Source: Pelagibius sp028280305 (GTDB lineage: Bacteria; Pseudomonadota; Alphaproteobacteria; Kiloniellales; Kiloniellaceae). From it: a DNA stretch of 64,000 nt. Positions within the stretch are counted from its first letter, which is position 1, and each line of letters opens with the position of its first letter. The translations under genes were made by a program, and so were the position numbers. The stretch lies in assembly GCF_965233615.1 (NCBI RefSeq), contig NZ_OZ247495.1. One strand, given 5' to 3'. Positions 17,972-26,493 of this stretch are shown piece by piece. A model generated the notes under the pieces. It was not told the DNA's origin, did not search any database, and worked only from the letters and a program-made list of their open reading frames with translations.

Positions 17972-19983
17972 CGAAAGCGCCAGGCCTGGGTGCGTTTCAA
18001 CACGCCTTTTGAAATAATCAAGTGCAGGATGCGGGCGCCGGCGTTGGTATAGAAGATCATCATGCCCATGGCAGCGGCTGGGGCGATGTCGCCGGCATCG
18101 TCCATGTTGAGCACGGCGACGGAAGCCAGAGTCGTCGTCGGTGAGTACAGGAACACCACCGCCGAGACGGTCGTCATGGCATTGACGAAGAGATAGATCG
18201 AGATGTCGAGGATGGTCGGCAGGCAGACCGGTACGGTCACCACGCGGAACAGCCGGTTGAAGGGTTGCTTCAGCGAGGCGGCGACGGACTCGAATTCCCG
18301 GTCCATCTGTTTCAGAGCAGTCACGGCGGTCAGGTGCGAGACCGTATAGAAGTGGGTGACCGTGCAGGTCACCAGGATAGCCATGGTGCCGTAGAAGAAG
18401 TTCAATGGGTTTTGCGGGTTGTTGAAGAAGAAGATGTAGGCCAGACCCAACACCATGCCGGGGATTGCCATGGGCAGCATCGCCAGCAGTTGAAAGAGCC
18501 CGCGTCCGCTGTTGAAGCCCTTGGTCTTCTCGACCATATAGCCGCCGGTGAAGACCACCAGGGTGCCGATCACCGCAGTCAGCAGGGCCATCTCAATGGA
18601 GTTGTAGTAAGAGGCCCAACCACCGCCGTCCATCAGATCGAAAGCATAGTTTTTGAGGCTGAGGCTGAGGTCGTAGGGCCAGAACTTGATCAGCGCGGCG
18701 AACTGGCAGACCGCCAGCAGGCCGACGATGAAGACGGCCACGAGTCCGCAGTAACCGAAAGCCAGCCAGTCGTTGCGTGGGTTGGGCCGCGGCTGGTAAG
18801 GGACGGAGCGGGCCGACAGCAGGGCGACCTGCTTTTTCTGAACCTGCCGGTCCACGGCGAAGGCGACCAGCGCCGGAATCAGCAGCACCACCGAAACCAC
18901 GGCACCCATTTCGAAGTTCTGCTGGCCGATGACCTGCTTGTAGATGTCGACCGCCAGCATGTTGTATTGCCCGCCGATCACCTTGGGCAGGCCGAAGTCG
19001 GTGATCACCAGATTGAAAACCACGAAGGCTGCGGAGATCAGGCCGTAACGGGCGCCGGGCAGGGTGACGGTCCAGAAGATCTTCCAGCGGTTGGCCTTAA
19101 GGGATTCCGCTGCCTCATAAAGCCGTGCATCGGAAATGGCCAGGGCCGTGGTGATGATCAGCATGGCATGGGGAAAGGTGAAGAACACCGAACCGATGAC
19201 GATACCGATGGGCCCGTAGATCGACTCCCCCAGCAGCAGGCCCTTGATCATACCCTGGTTGCCGAAGAGGTAGACCAGGGCAATGCCGGGCAGGAGGGAG
19301 GGCACGAGAATGGGCGCCAGAGCGATCAGCCTGAAAAACCCTTTGAAGCGCATGCAGCTGCGGCTGAGGGCATAGGCAAAGCCGAAGGCGAGACTGACGG
19401 TGATGATCGTACTGAGCGCCGCGATGAACAGGGAATTCTCGATCGACTGAAACAGCGACGGCGTCGAGAAATAGGTGACGTAGTTCTGCAGGCCCTGGGC
19501 GCGTGAAGGCCGCAGCATGACCCGGCGGAAGGTATTGGAGTCCACCTCCTGCCACTGCGTGCCGGTGAACCGTTCGGAGCCGATCAGGAAAACTGCATCG
19601 GCATCGCTGCCCCGAATGCGGTAGAGCACCGGGCTGCGGAAGCTGAAATCGGGGAAGAAGCTGGCGGCCGGCAGGCGTCCGTCCCCGCTTGTCGCCAAAG
19701 CTTCCGGCGGTACCGCCTGCAGGGATTCGTTCAGACTTGCCGCCGATACCGGCGGTGTATTGAAGTCGCCGGCTTCGTCGCTGACCTGAAACTCGTAGGC
19801 TTCGAGGTCGAAGCTGTAGGTCGAGAACGACTTCGACAGCATGGCGTAGAGCGGAAGGGCAAGCGCAATCAGCAAATAGAGCGCGATCACGACCATGAAG
19901 CCGCGCATCACAAAGTCGTCGCGGCCCAGGCTGGCTTTGACCGGCCGCCTTTTCGGCTGAAGGCTTTCAGCCCTTGCCGACAC
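17968..19983 (-). CDS. AEP ABC transporter permease, two fused permease domains
   Basis: Inner-membrane part of the AEP importer, about 671 residues. After one helix (about 30-50) comes a soluble stretch of roughly 130 residues, then two binding-protein-dependent permease domains; the coupling segments are near EAAESLKANRWKIFWTVTLP and ESVAASLKQPFNRLFRVVTVP. The fused layout matches the PhnU2-like family found with PhnS2/PhnT2. The soluble stretch between the first two helices appears longer than usual. The GTG start at 19983 has AGGAGG before it and overlaps the ATPase gene by 17 bases; an ATG at 20031 is an alternative. It is last in the phnS-ATPase-permease series. Confidence 0.85.
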   Translation of the reverse strand: MSARAESLQPKRRPVKASLGRDDFVMRGFMVVIALYLLIALALPLYAMLSKSFSTYSFDLEAYEFQVSDEAGDFNTPPVSAASLNESLQAVPPEALATSGDGRLPAASFFPDFSFRSPVLYRIRGSDADAVFLIGSERFTGTQWQEVDSNTFRRVMLRPSRAQGLQNYVTYFSTPSLFQSIENSLFIAALSTIITVSLAFGFAYALSRSCMRFKGFFRLIALAPILVPSLLPGIALVYLFGNQGMIKGLLLGESIYGPIGIVIGSVFFTFPHAMLIITTALAISDARLYEAAESLKANRWKIFWTVTLPGARYGLISAAFVVFNLVITDFGLPKVIGGQYNMLAVDIYKQVIGQQNFEMGAVVSVVLLIPALVAFAVDRQVQKKQVALLSARSVPYQPRPNPRNDWLAFGYCGLVAVFIVGLLAVCQFAALIKFWPYDLSLSLKNYAFDLMDGGGWASYYNSIEMALLTAVIGTLVVFTGGYMVEKTKGFNSGRGLFQLLAMLPMAIPGMVLGLAYIFFFNNPQNPLNFFYGTMAILVTCTVTHFYTVSHLTAVTALKQMDREFESVAASLKQPFNRLFRVVTVPVCLPTILDISIYLFVNAMTTVSAVVFLYSPTTTLASVAVLNMDDAGDIAPAAAMGMMIFYTNAGARILHLIISKGVLKRTQAWRFR

Positions 19984-21094
19984 CGTCACCTCCTGCGGGA
20001 AAAGCGATGAGCCGGTCGGCGGGCAGCTCAATGGTCAGCGCGGCGCCCGCCTCGAGCGAAAGGCGGCGTACTGCATTGATGGAGAAGTCCGCATAGAGTT
20101 CTTCATCGCCCAGTTCCGCGCCGGTCAGGCGCGAACGCCAGAAAGAGCCGAGAAACTCCATCTCGGCGACAGCAACCGCCAGAGCGCTGTGGGTGCTCCC
20201 CGCCCTGTGGCTCCCTGCTTCATGAGGAATGATATCTTCGGGCCGGATGGTCACGATGACCTCTTGTCCGAGCGAAAACCCGTGCGCGCTGCTTTTCAGG
20301 TCGCACCTCCCGACGGTCAGTTCGTCAGGTGCCGTAATGGTGGAGCGGATCTGGTTGGTCTCGCCGATAAAGTCGGCAACGAAAAGCGATTGAGGCTCGC
20401 GGTAGATCTGCGTGGGCGTGCCGACCTGCTCGATCACACCGTGATTCATGACCACGATGCGGTCGGCCATGGAGAGGGCTTCCTCCTGGTCGTGGGTCAC
20501 CATGACGGTGGTGACGTCCAGCTTGCGCTGCAGTTCCTTGATCTGATGGCGCAGGTGAACCCGCACCTTGGCATCCAGCGCCGAGAGCGGTTCGTCAAGC
20601 AACAGCAGCCCGGGCGAGGTGGCGATGGCCCGGGCCAAGGCGATACGTTGCTGCTGGCCGCCGGAAAGCTGTGCCGGATACTTCTGCCCCTGATCCGCCA
20701 GATCGACGAGTGCCAGCAGCTCTGTGACACGGTCATTTATTTCGGTTTTCGATCGGCCGGCGTTTTCCAGACCGAAGGCGATGTTGCGTTCAATCGTCAG
20801 GTTGGGAAACAGCGCGTAGGACTGAAACACAATGCCGAAGTCGCGCTGCGCTATGGGCAGGGCGGATATGTCGCGGCCACCCTGTTCGATGCTGCCGTAG
20901 CTCTGCAGGTCGAGGCCGGCGATGGCCCGCAATAAGGTGGTCTTGCCGCAACCCGAGGGGCCGAGGAAGCAGACGAACTCGCCCTCCTCGATATCCAGGG
21001 AGATGTCTTTCAGCGCGGTAAAGTCGCCGAAGTCCTTTTGGAGGTTGCGGATACGCAGATAGCTGGACACCAAGGAAGCCTCGCTCAATTGCAC
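19967..21094 (-). CDS. AEP ABC transporter ATP-binding protein
   Basis: ATPase of 375 residues powering AEP import at the cytoplasmic face. Walker A is GPSGCGKTT near residue 43, the Q-loop is in FQSYALFPN near 90, the signature is LSGGQQQR near 143, Walker B is LLLLDEPLSALD near 162 and the switch His is in VMVTHDQEE near 196. The C-terminal ~130 residues are a TOBE-type regulatory domain as in spermidine, iron and phosphonate importers. The neighbours phnS and the permease, plus the nearby degradation genes, assign it to AEP (PhnT2-like). A strong hairpin separates it from phnS upstream. Confidence 0.88.
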   Translation of the reverse strand: MQLSEASLVSSYLRIRNLQKDFGDFTALKDISLDIEEGEFVCFLGPSGCGKTTLLRAIAGLDLQSYGSIEQGGRDISALPIAQRDFGIVFQSYALFPNLTIERNIAFGLENAGRSKTEINDRVTELLALVDLADQGQKYPAQLSGGQQQRIALARAIATSPGLLLLDEPLSALDAKVRVHLRHQIKELQRKLDVTTVMVTHDQEEALSMADRIVVMNHGVIEQVGTPTQIYREPQSLFVADFIGETNQIRSTITAPDELTVGRCDLKSSAHGFSLGQEVIVTIRPEDIIPHEAGSHRAGSTHSALAVAVAEMEFLGSFWRSRLTGAELGDEELYADFSINAVRRLSLEAGAALTIELPADRLIAFPAGGDGVGKG

Positions 21095-21117
21095 CTAAGT
21101 ATGCGCAGGGGCGTGCC

Positions 21118-21150
21118 GGATCGAAAGAGGGCGCCGCAAGCGGCGCCCTC
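21118..21150 (-). terminator. Hairpin between phnS and the ATPase gene
   Basis: GAGGGCGCCGC (21127-21137) and GCGGCGCCCTC (21140-21150) form a perfect 11-bp stem. Read on the minus strand it is followed by TTTC. It lies inside the transport operon, just behind phnS, so it probably ends most transcripts and protects the phnS message, giving more binding protein than membrane components. Confidence 0.7.
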
Positions 21151-21171
21151 TTCGGCCAGCCCAGGCTGCAA

Positions 21172-22194
21172 TCAGCTTTTGGGCTCGGACTTCGAATCGT
21201 AACGCTTCTGCCATTCCTCAAGGATGGCCTTGCGGTTGTTGGCCGCAAACTCGAAGTCGTTGTCGATCATCTTATCGACCAGATTGGGCGGAAAGTGCTC
21301 GACCGGCTTGGCCACACCGGGCATGGCAACCACGGCATAGCCGCTGTTGTACATCTCGTTGGCCTTGCGCGTGATCGACCAGTCGACCAGGGTCTTGGCG
21401 GCCTCCAGGTTGCCGGTACCGGCGACAATGGCGGTTGCTTCCATATCCCAGCCCACGCCCTCTTCGGGCACGATGATCTCGAGCGGTGCGCCGGCGGCCT
21501 TGGACTTGGCGCCGCGGAAGGCGAAGGATACGCCGATGGGGATCTCCCCCGCGGCGGCGAGCTTGCAGGGCTTTGAGCCGGAATGGGTGTAGCGGGCGAT
21601 ATTGCCGTGCAGCTTGTCCATATAATCCCAGCCGCCGTCCTCGCCGAAGATCTGCAGCCAACTGGAGACATCCAGGAAACCGGTGCCCGAGGAGTTCGGG
21701 TTCGGCATGATGACGTGACCGGCATACTCCGGCTTGGTCAGGTCCTTCCAGGTCTTCGGCGGCGTCAGGCCGAGCTTTGCCGCCTCAACGGTGTTGTAGC
21801 AGACCGAGGCGACCCAGGCGTCCATGCCGACCCAGGCCGGCGGGTCGCTCTTGTCGACGAACTTGGGATCCAGCTTCTCCACCCCCTTGGGGGCGTAGGC
21901 CTCCAGCATGCCTTCGGTTTTCAGCAGCAACAGCGAGGTCGCCGCCAGCCCCCAGACCACATCGGCCTGCGGATTGTTTTTCTCCGCCAGCAGCTTGGCG
22001 GTGATGATGCCGGTGGAATCGCGAACCCAGTTGATCTCGATATCAGGATGGTCCTGATTGAAGGTCTCCGCATAACGCTTCAGGTCTTCCGCTTCGACGG
22101 CCGTGTAGACCGTCAGCTTGGTTTGTGCCGCCGCCGTCGAGGCGATCAACAGGCTGGCCGCGACTGCGGTCAGACAGGTCCTACGAAAAGCCAT
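21172..22194 (-). CDS. phnS: 2-aminoethylphosphonate-binding periplasmic protein
   Basis: Binding protein of 340 residues with a signal peptide (about 1-23, ending STAAAQ). The mature protein begins KLTVYTAVEAEDLKRY and has the iron/phosphonate binding fold (DSTGIITAKLLAEKNNPQADVVWG, MPNPNSSGTGF). Similar proteins are known as PhnS2. Together with the fused permease and ATPase it forms a complete importer, and the phnW-phnA-phnY genes close by identify the cargo. The upstream 185 bases hold two candidate regulator sites. A hairpin follows the stop codon. Confidence 0.9.
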   Translation of the reverse strand: MAFRRTCLTAVAASLLIASTAAAQTKLTVYTAVEAEDLKRYAETFNQDHPDIEINWVRDSTGIITAKLLAEKNNPQADVVWGLAATSLLLLKTEGMLEAYAPKGVEKLDPKFVDKSDPPAWVGMDAWVASVCYNTVEAAKLGLTPPKTWKDLTKPEYAGHVIMPNPNSSGTGFLDVSSWLQIFGEDGGWDYMDKLHGNIARYTHSGSKPCKLAAAGEIPIGVSFAFRGAKSKAAGAPLEIIVPEEGVGWDMEATAIVAGTGNLEAAKTLVDWSITRKANEMYNSGYAVVAMPGVAKPVEHFPPNLVDKMIDNDFEFAANNRKAILEEWQKRYDSKSEPKS

Positions 22195-22325
22195 GGTGTT
22201 TTCCCCTGTTGCCTAGCGAACGTTTTCGTTCTTCGTGAATTGCTTTTGGGCCTTATTGAACCACCGTGCTCCCTGATTTTGGCCGGCAGCCATCGACCCT
22301 TTGGGAATAGTGCATGCTCCCTTTC

Positions 22326-22372
22326 AATAGAGAAAATCTATTATTTTTATGCGTTGAAAGATTTTGCTGATA
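22326..22372 (-). promoter_or_regulatory. Candidate paired LysR-type sites upstream of phnS
   Basis: Two 17-bp sites with centres 30 bp apart. The proximal one (22326-22342) is the inverted repeat AATAGA-N5-TCTATT. The distal one (22356-22372), read on the plus strand as GAAAGATTTTGCTGATA, matches 13 of 17 bases of the site at 27793-27809 upstream of phnW. The orientation and spacing of the pair repeat those at phnW, which supports a shared regulator. This was compared by eye only. Confidence 0.5.
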
Positions 22373-22379
22373 GTTGGAG

Positions 22380-23222
22380 TTACCGGGTGAGAGCCAGCAT
22401 CAGCACGCCGACGCCGACGATGACCGCCGCCGCAATTCGGCTGGCCCAGGGCCGCTCGCGAAAGATAACGACGCCGAAGAGCGCGGCAAAGATGACGCTG
22501 GACTCGCGCAGGGCCGAGACCATGCCGAGCGGTGCCAGGGTATTGGCGTAGATCACCAGGCCATAGCTGGCGACGGCGCAGAGGCCGCCCAGGTAACCCA
22601 CACGCAGGGTGGCGCGTACCTCGGGCGTCAGCCGGGGGCGCAGCTTTACGATAACGAAGAGGCTGACCAGAAACTCGCTCAGGAACAGCCAGCCCATGTA
22701 GCCGAAGGGGCTGCCGGAAAGCCTGACGCCGATGCCGTCAATCACGCTGTAGGTAGCGATGATGAGGCCGGTGGCGACGGCGGCCAGGGTCGAGCGCTTG
22801 TCGGGGACGCTGGGTCCCCGGGAAAAGAAGGCCAGCAAGCAGACGCCGGCGGAGACCAGGGCGACCCCGGCCCAGCCCTGGGAGGTGAGCATCTCCCCTA
22901 CAAAAACCAGGGCACCGAGCGAGACCAGCAAAGGTGCGATACCGCGAGAGATGGGATAGACCCGCGACAGGTCGCCCCATTTGTACGCCATCGACAGGAA
23001 ATAGTAATAGCCGTAGTGGGTGGTTGCCGAGGCGGCGATATAGAGCCAGGAGGCGGGCAGCGGTGCTTCCGCCCAGAGGATCAGAATCACGCCGACGGTT
23101 CCGTTGGCGCCGGCCACCGCCGCCAGCACCAGAGCCCGCGCCCGCGTGCCCTTGACGATGGCGTTCCAGGTGGCGTGCAGCAGGGCCGCCCCCAGCACCA
23201 TCACGACTGCAAGTTCAGACAA
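22380..23222 (-). CDS. EamA/DMT-family membrane transporter
   Basis: Predicted inner-membrane protein of 280 residues with about ten hydrophobic helices in two EamA-like repeats, for example LGAALLHATWNAIVKG at the start and ALRESSVIFAALFGVVIFRERP in the second repeat. Drug/metabolite transporters of this type move metabolites or amino acids, often outward. It lies between the AEP importer and the AEP breakdown genes on the same strand, so it may export a product or by-product of AEP use, but nothing in the sequence identifies the substrate. Its 3' end abuts the phnS regulatory region. Confidence 0.8.
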   Translation of the reverse strand: MSELAVVMVLGAALLHATWNAIVKGTRARALVLAAVAGANGTVGVILILWAEAPLPASWLYIAASATTHYGYYYFLSMAYKWGDLSRVYPISRGIAPLLVSLGALVFVGEMLTSQGWAGVALVSAGVCLLAFFSRGPSVPDKRSTLAAVATGLIIATYSVIDGIGVRLSGSPFGYMGWLFLSEFLVSLFVIVKLRPRLTPEVRATLRVGYLGGLCAVASYGLVIYANTLAPLGMVSALRESSVIFAALFGVVIFRERPWASRIAAAVIVGVGVLMLALTR

Positions 23223-23395
23223 TCAGGTCCCTAGCTTTCTTTTTGCATGGGTTTTCCGGCTGCTCCCGCCACGAACTGTTTTGCGACGTCTTTCACAAAG
23301 CAAGCGGAAACAGAAACGAAGAGTTCTATTCACGCCTCAACCGAAATGCGGTTCAATGCGGTCTGAAGCGGAGGAGAGTTTTGCTTGAAGAATTA

Positions 23396-23695
23396 ATGGG
23401 GCTGCCGCCTTTGCAGCGTTTCATTGCGGAGGCTTTTGATTGGTTTTGGTTTTTGGGCGCATTGCTGTCCTGGTTGGCTGCAATAGTCTATTGGATCCGT
23501 GTCCCTTTCAACGCCGAACCAGGAAGTCTACGGGGCTGGCTGAGATTCAACCCTCTTAGTGTCGTGTTCTATGGGGAAAGATTGACGCCTAAGGGGCTGT
23601 TAATGCGCAAGCGGCTCTTGATCTCGGTTGTCTGTTTCTGTGCCTTTCTGGCTCTAAGTGCACTTTCCGGTATGGTCGCGAAGGTGCTGGCGTAA
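23396..23695 (+). CDS. Small membrane protein of unknown function
   Basis: About 99 residues starting MGLPPLQRFIAEAF. Two hydrophobic stretches (residues about 17-36, FLGALLSWLAAIVYWI, and about 75-95, LLISVVCFCAFLALSALSG) flank a polar loop with RGWLRFNPLSVVFYGERLTP, so a small inner-membrane protein is likely. TTG at 23381 is an alternative start, with GGAGGAG just before it. No family was recognised. It is the only plus-strand gene between the two minus-strand arms of the AEP locus, and its codon use is less GC-rich than its neighbours. Confidence 0.55.
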   Translation: MGLPPLQRFIAEAFDWFWFLGALLSWLAAIVYWIRVPFNAEPGSLRGWLRFNPLSVVFYGERLTPKGLLMRKRLLISVVCFCAFLALSALSGMVAKVLA

Positions 23696-23725
23696 AGCTA
23701 AGCGGCGTTTCAACGATTGGCGGTG

Positions 23726-25186
23726 TCACCCCCAAGGCAGGGAGAAGGTCTTCACGTTGGTGTAGCTCTTCACCGCCTCAATGACGCCTTCCTTATAGCC
23801 GAGGCCGGAGTCCTTGATGCCGCCGAAGGGCGACATCTCGATGCGATAGCCGGGCACTTCCCAGATGTTCACCGTGCCGACCTTCAGGCCCTTGATGTAG
23901 GTCTGCATGCGGTTGAAGTCGTTGGTGCAGACCCCGGAGGACAGGCCGAACGCCGTCGAGTTTGAGATCTTCATCACCGCTTCGTCGTCGTCGGGCACGC
24001 GCACGATGGGAACGATGGGGCCGAAAGTCTCCTCCATCACCAGTTCGGATTCATGGGGCACGCGGTCGACCACGATGGGTGGCAGCAACGCGCCCTCGCG
24101 GCCCGGGTTATAGAGCACCTCGGCACCGGCTTCGGCGGCGGCCAGAACCCTGTTTTCGAAGACTTCGGCGGCCTGGGCATGCACGACGGTGCCAAGATCG
24201 GTGTCCTTGGCCATGGGATCGCCGAAGCGGATTTTCCTGGCCCGCTCCAGCACCAACGGCACGAAGCGCTCGGCAACGCTTTCCTGGCAGAGAATGCGTT
24301 TCACCGCCGTGCAGCGCTGGCCGGTATTTTTTGTGGCGCCGGCAACCGCCAGATCGGCGGCCTTGGCCAGGTCGTCGTCATTCAGATCATTGAGGATGAT
24401 CAGCGGATCGTTGCCGCCCAGTTCCAGCACGGTGCGCTTGTAGCCCGCCTTCTCGGCGATCATCTTGCCGACCGGCACGCCGCCGGTGAAGGTGATCAGC
24501 TCGATCTCCGGATTCTGGATCATCTCCAGGCCGATGTCCCCGGGCAGGCCGGTGACCACCGAGAACATCTCCGGCGGCAGGCCGGCCTCGTAGAGCACGT
24601 CGGCGAGGATCAGCGCGGTCATCGGCGTTAGTTCGGTCGGTTTGCAGACCATGCAGTTGTTGGTGACGATGGAGGGCGCGATCTTGTGCGCCACCATGTT
24701 GAGCGGGTGGTTGAAAGGCGTAATGGCGGAGATCGCCTTCAGGGGCTCTCGGGTGGTGAAGATCTTGCGCGCCTTGCCGTGGGGCGTCAGGTCGCAGGAG
24801 AAAATTTCGCCGTCGTCCTGGATGCAGAGCTGCCCAGCCAAGGTGAAGACGTCATAGGCGCGGCCTACCTCGTAGAGCGAGTCGGCCTTGGAGATCCCAA
24901 GCTCCAGGGTAATGAGGTCGGAGATCTCCTCCTTCCGCGCGACCAGGATCTCAGCCGTCTTGAAAAGGATCTGCTGGCGCTCGTAGCGGGTCAGCTTGGG
25001 TTCGTAGGCGGCGGCGATGTCGAAGGCCTGGCGCGCGTGCTCGCTTGTCCCTGCGGGCACCGTACCGATCATTTCGTCGGTGTAGGGGTAACGGACCTCA
25101 ATCACGCCTTCGGCATCGACCTTGCGCCCGGCGATGCGCATGGGCTCGTGACGTGGTGCCGCAGCGAAGCTTTCAGCGATACTCAT
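23726..25186 (-). CDS. phnY: Phosphonoacetaldehyde dehydrogenase
   Basis: NAD-dependent aldehyde dehydrogenase of 486 residues that oxidises phosphonoacetaldehyde to phosphonoacetate. Features are PFNHPLNMVAHKIAP near residue 155, the nucleotide-binding FTGGVPVGK near 233, the general base in LELGGNDPLI near 254 and the nucleophilic cysteine in NTGQRCTAVKR near 289. The general fold is common to all aldehyde dehydrogenases; the specific role is inferred from its place directly after phnA and phnW and from family resemblance. It is the last gene of the phnW-phnA-phnY run, 14 bases behind phnA. Confidence 0.9.
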   Translation of the reverse strand: MSIAESFAAAPRHEPMRIAGRKVDAEGVIEVRYPYTDEMIGTVPAGTSEHARQAFDIAAAYEPKLTRYERQQILFKTAEILVARKEEISDLITLELGISKADSLYEVGRAYDVFTLAGQLCIQDDGEIFSCDLTPHGKARKIFTTREPLKAISAITPFNHPLNMVAHKIAPSIVTNNCMVCKPTELTPMTALILADVLYEAGLPPEMFSVVTGLPGDIGLEMIQNPEIELITFTGGVPVGKMIAEKAGYKRTVLELGGNDPLIILNDLNDDDLAKAADLAVAGATKNTGQRCTAVKRILCQESVAERFVPLVLERARKIRFGDPMAKDTDLGTVVHAQAAEVFENRVLAAAEAGAEVLYNPGREGALLPPIVVDRVPHESELVMEETFGPIVPIVRVPDDDEAVMKISNSTAFGLSSGVCTNDFNRMQTYIKGLKVGTVNIWEVPGYRIEMSPFGGIKDSGLGYKEGVIEAVKSYTNVKTFSLPWG

Positions 25187-25200
25187 AACGAAGTCTTCCT

Positions 25201-26475
25201 TTACTCGGCGGCCACGGAGCGGCTGGCTTCAGCATGATTGAGGGCGATGTCGAAGGCATCGAAGTTGCGCAGGTTCCGGCCCTCGATACCGGAGACCGGC
25301 CGGTTGACGACCAGTGGCACGCGCTGCTCGCTGACGCCGCCGTGGGAGCGCAGAGGCACTTCCAGGCCCGACAGGTCATGGTTCTCAGGGCTGGTTCCGA
25401 CCGCCCTGGTTCGCTCGGTCACGACGACCAGGTCACCGATGCGGTCAGCCGGTAGCTGATAGTCCCTTGCCGCTTCCTCACGGGTCAATACCCGCTCGAC
25501 GCCTTCCAGGCCTTCGATGAACTCGGCAACGGCGGCAAAGTCGGCTTCCTTGGACAGATAGACCGTGGCGTAGGACCCGAGCGCTCCGTGATGGACCACA
25601 TAGGGGTCGGTGATCGGCAGGATCGTGCGGGCCTCTCCCTTGCCGAGCAGACCGTCCAGCGCCGCCTGCAGGTAGAGTACATTGGGTGTGCCGTCGGCAT
25701 TATGCTTCGGGTTCATGCCGTGATCGGCGGTCAGGACGATGGTCGCGCTGGCGGCGTCGAGCTCGGCGAAATAGCCGTCCATCATGGCGTAGAAATCGTT
25801 GGCCCCTTCGCTGCCCGGGGCGTGCTTGTGCTGGATGTAATCGGTGGTGGAAAGATACATCAGATCCGGCCGCATGGACTCCATCAATTTCACCCCGGCG
25901 GCGAAAACGAACTCCGAGAGATCGGCGGAATAGACGCTGGGTAGCGGTTTGCCGACCATCGCCAGCACGTCCTCGATGCCGTTCTCGGCGAGAGAGAGCG
26001 CGTCGGCTTTCTCGGCGGAGAAACTCACCGCTTCGCCTGCTTTGAGAGCCAAACCGTTGCCCAGCAGGCGGCGCAGCTTGTCCTTGGCGGTGATCACGGC
26101 GATCTTGGCCCCGGCCTGCTGGAAGGCGGCGAAGATGGTCGGCGCGCGCAGGTAGGCCGGGTCGTTCATCATGACTTCCGCATCCTTGGCGGGGTCATAG
26201 AAGAAGTTGCCGCAGATGCCGTGGACGGCGGGCGGCTGACCGGTGACGATGGAGAGATTATTGGGGTTTGTGAAGCTGGGCACCACGCAGTCGGCGCGAA
26301 GATCGGCACCGCCGGGCAGGATTGACGCAAGCCATGGCATGCGCCCGGCAGCCATCGCTTCTTCCATGTAATCGGGCTCGGAGCCGTCGATGCAGACGAC
26401 CACCACGGGGCCCTTCGGAAAGTTGTAGCTGCGACCGTTAACCGTCACGGACCGGGGGGTCGGGGGGGTATTCAT
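25201..26475 (-). CDS. phnA: Phosphonoacetate hydrolase
   Basis: Zinc-dependent alkaline-phosphatase-superfamily enzyme of 424 residues that cleaves the carbon-phosphorus bond of phosphonoacetate, giving acetate and phosphate. Metal ligands are visible as Asp30 in VVVVCIDGSEP, then STTDYIQHKHAPG near residue 210, LTADHGMNPKHN near 250 and the C-terminal RSHGG. The nucleophilic threonine is Thr69 in VVPSFTNPNNLS. The length agrees with the family. It is distinct from the zinc-ribbon protein also once called PhnA. It lies 18 bases behind phnW. Confidence 0.94.
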   Translation of the reverse strand: MNTPPTPRSVTVNGRSYNFPKGPVVVVCIDGSEPDYMEEAMAAGRMPWLASILPGGADLRADCVVPSFTNPNNLSIVTGQPPAVHGICGNFFYDPAKDAEVMMNDPAYLRAPTIFAAFQQAGAKIAVITAKDKLRRLLGNGLALKAGEAVSFSAEKADALSLAENGIEDVLAMVGKPLPSVYSADLSEFVFAAGVKLMESMRPDLMYLSTTDYIQHKHAPGSEGANDFYAMMDGYFAELDAASATIVLTADHGMNPKHNADGTPNVLYLQAALDGLLGKGEARTILPITDPYVVHHGALGSYATVYLSKEADFAAVAEFIEGLEGVERVLTREEAARDYQLPADRIGDLVVVTERTRAVGTSPENHDLSGLEVPLRSHGGVSEQRVPLVVNRPVSGIEGRNLRNFDAFDIALNHAEASRSVAAE

Positions 26476-26493
26476 AGGACTTTCCTTCTTATC

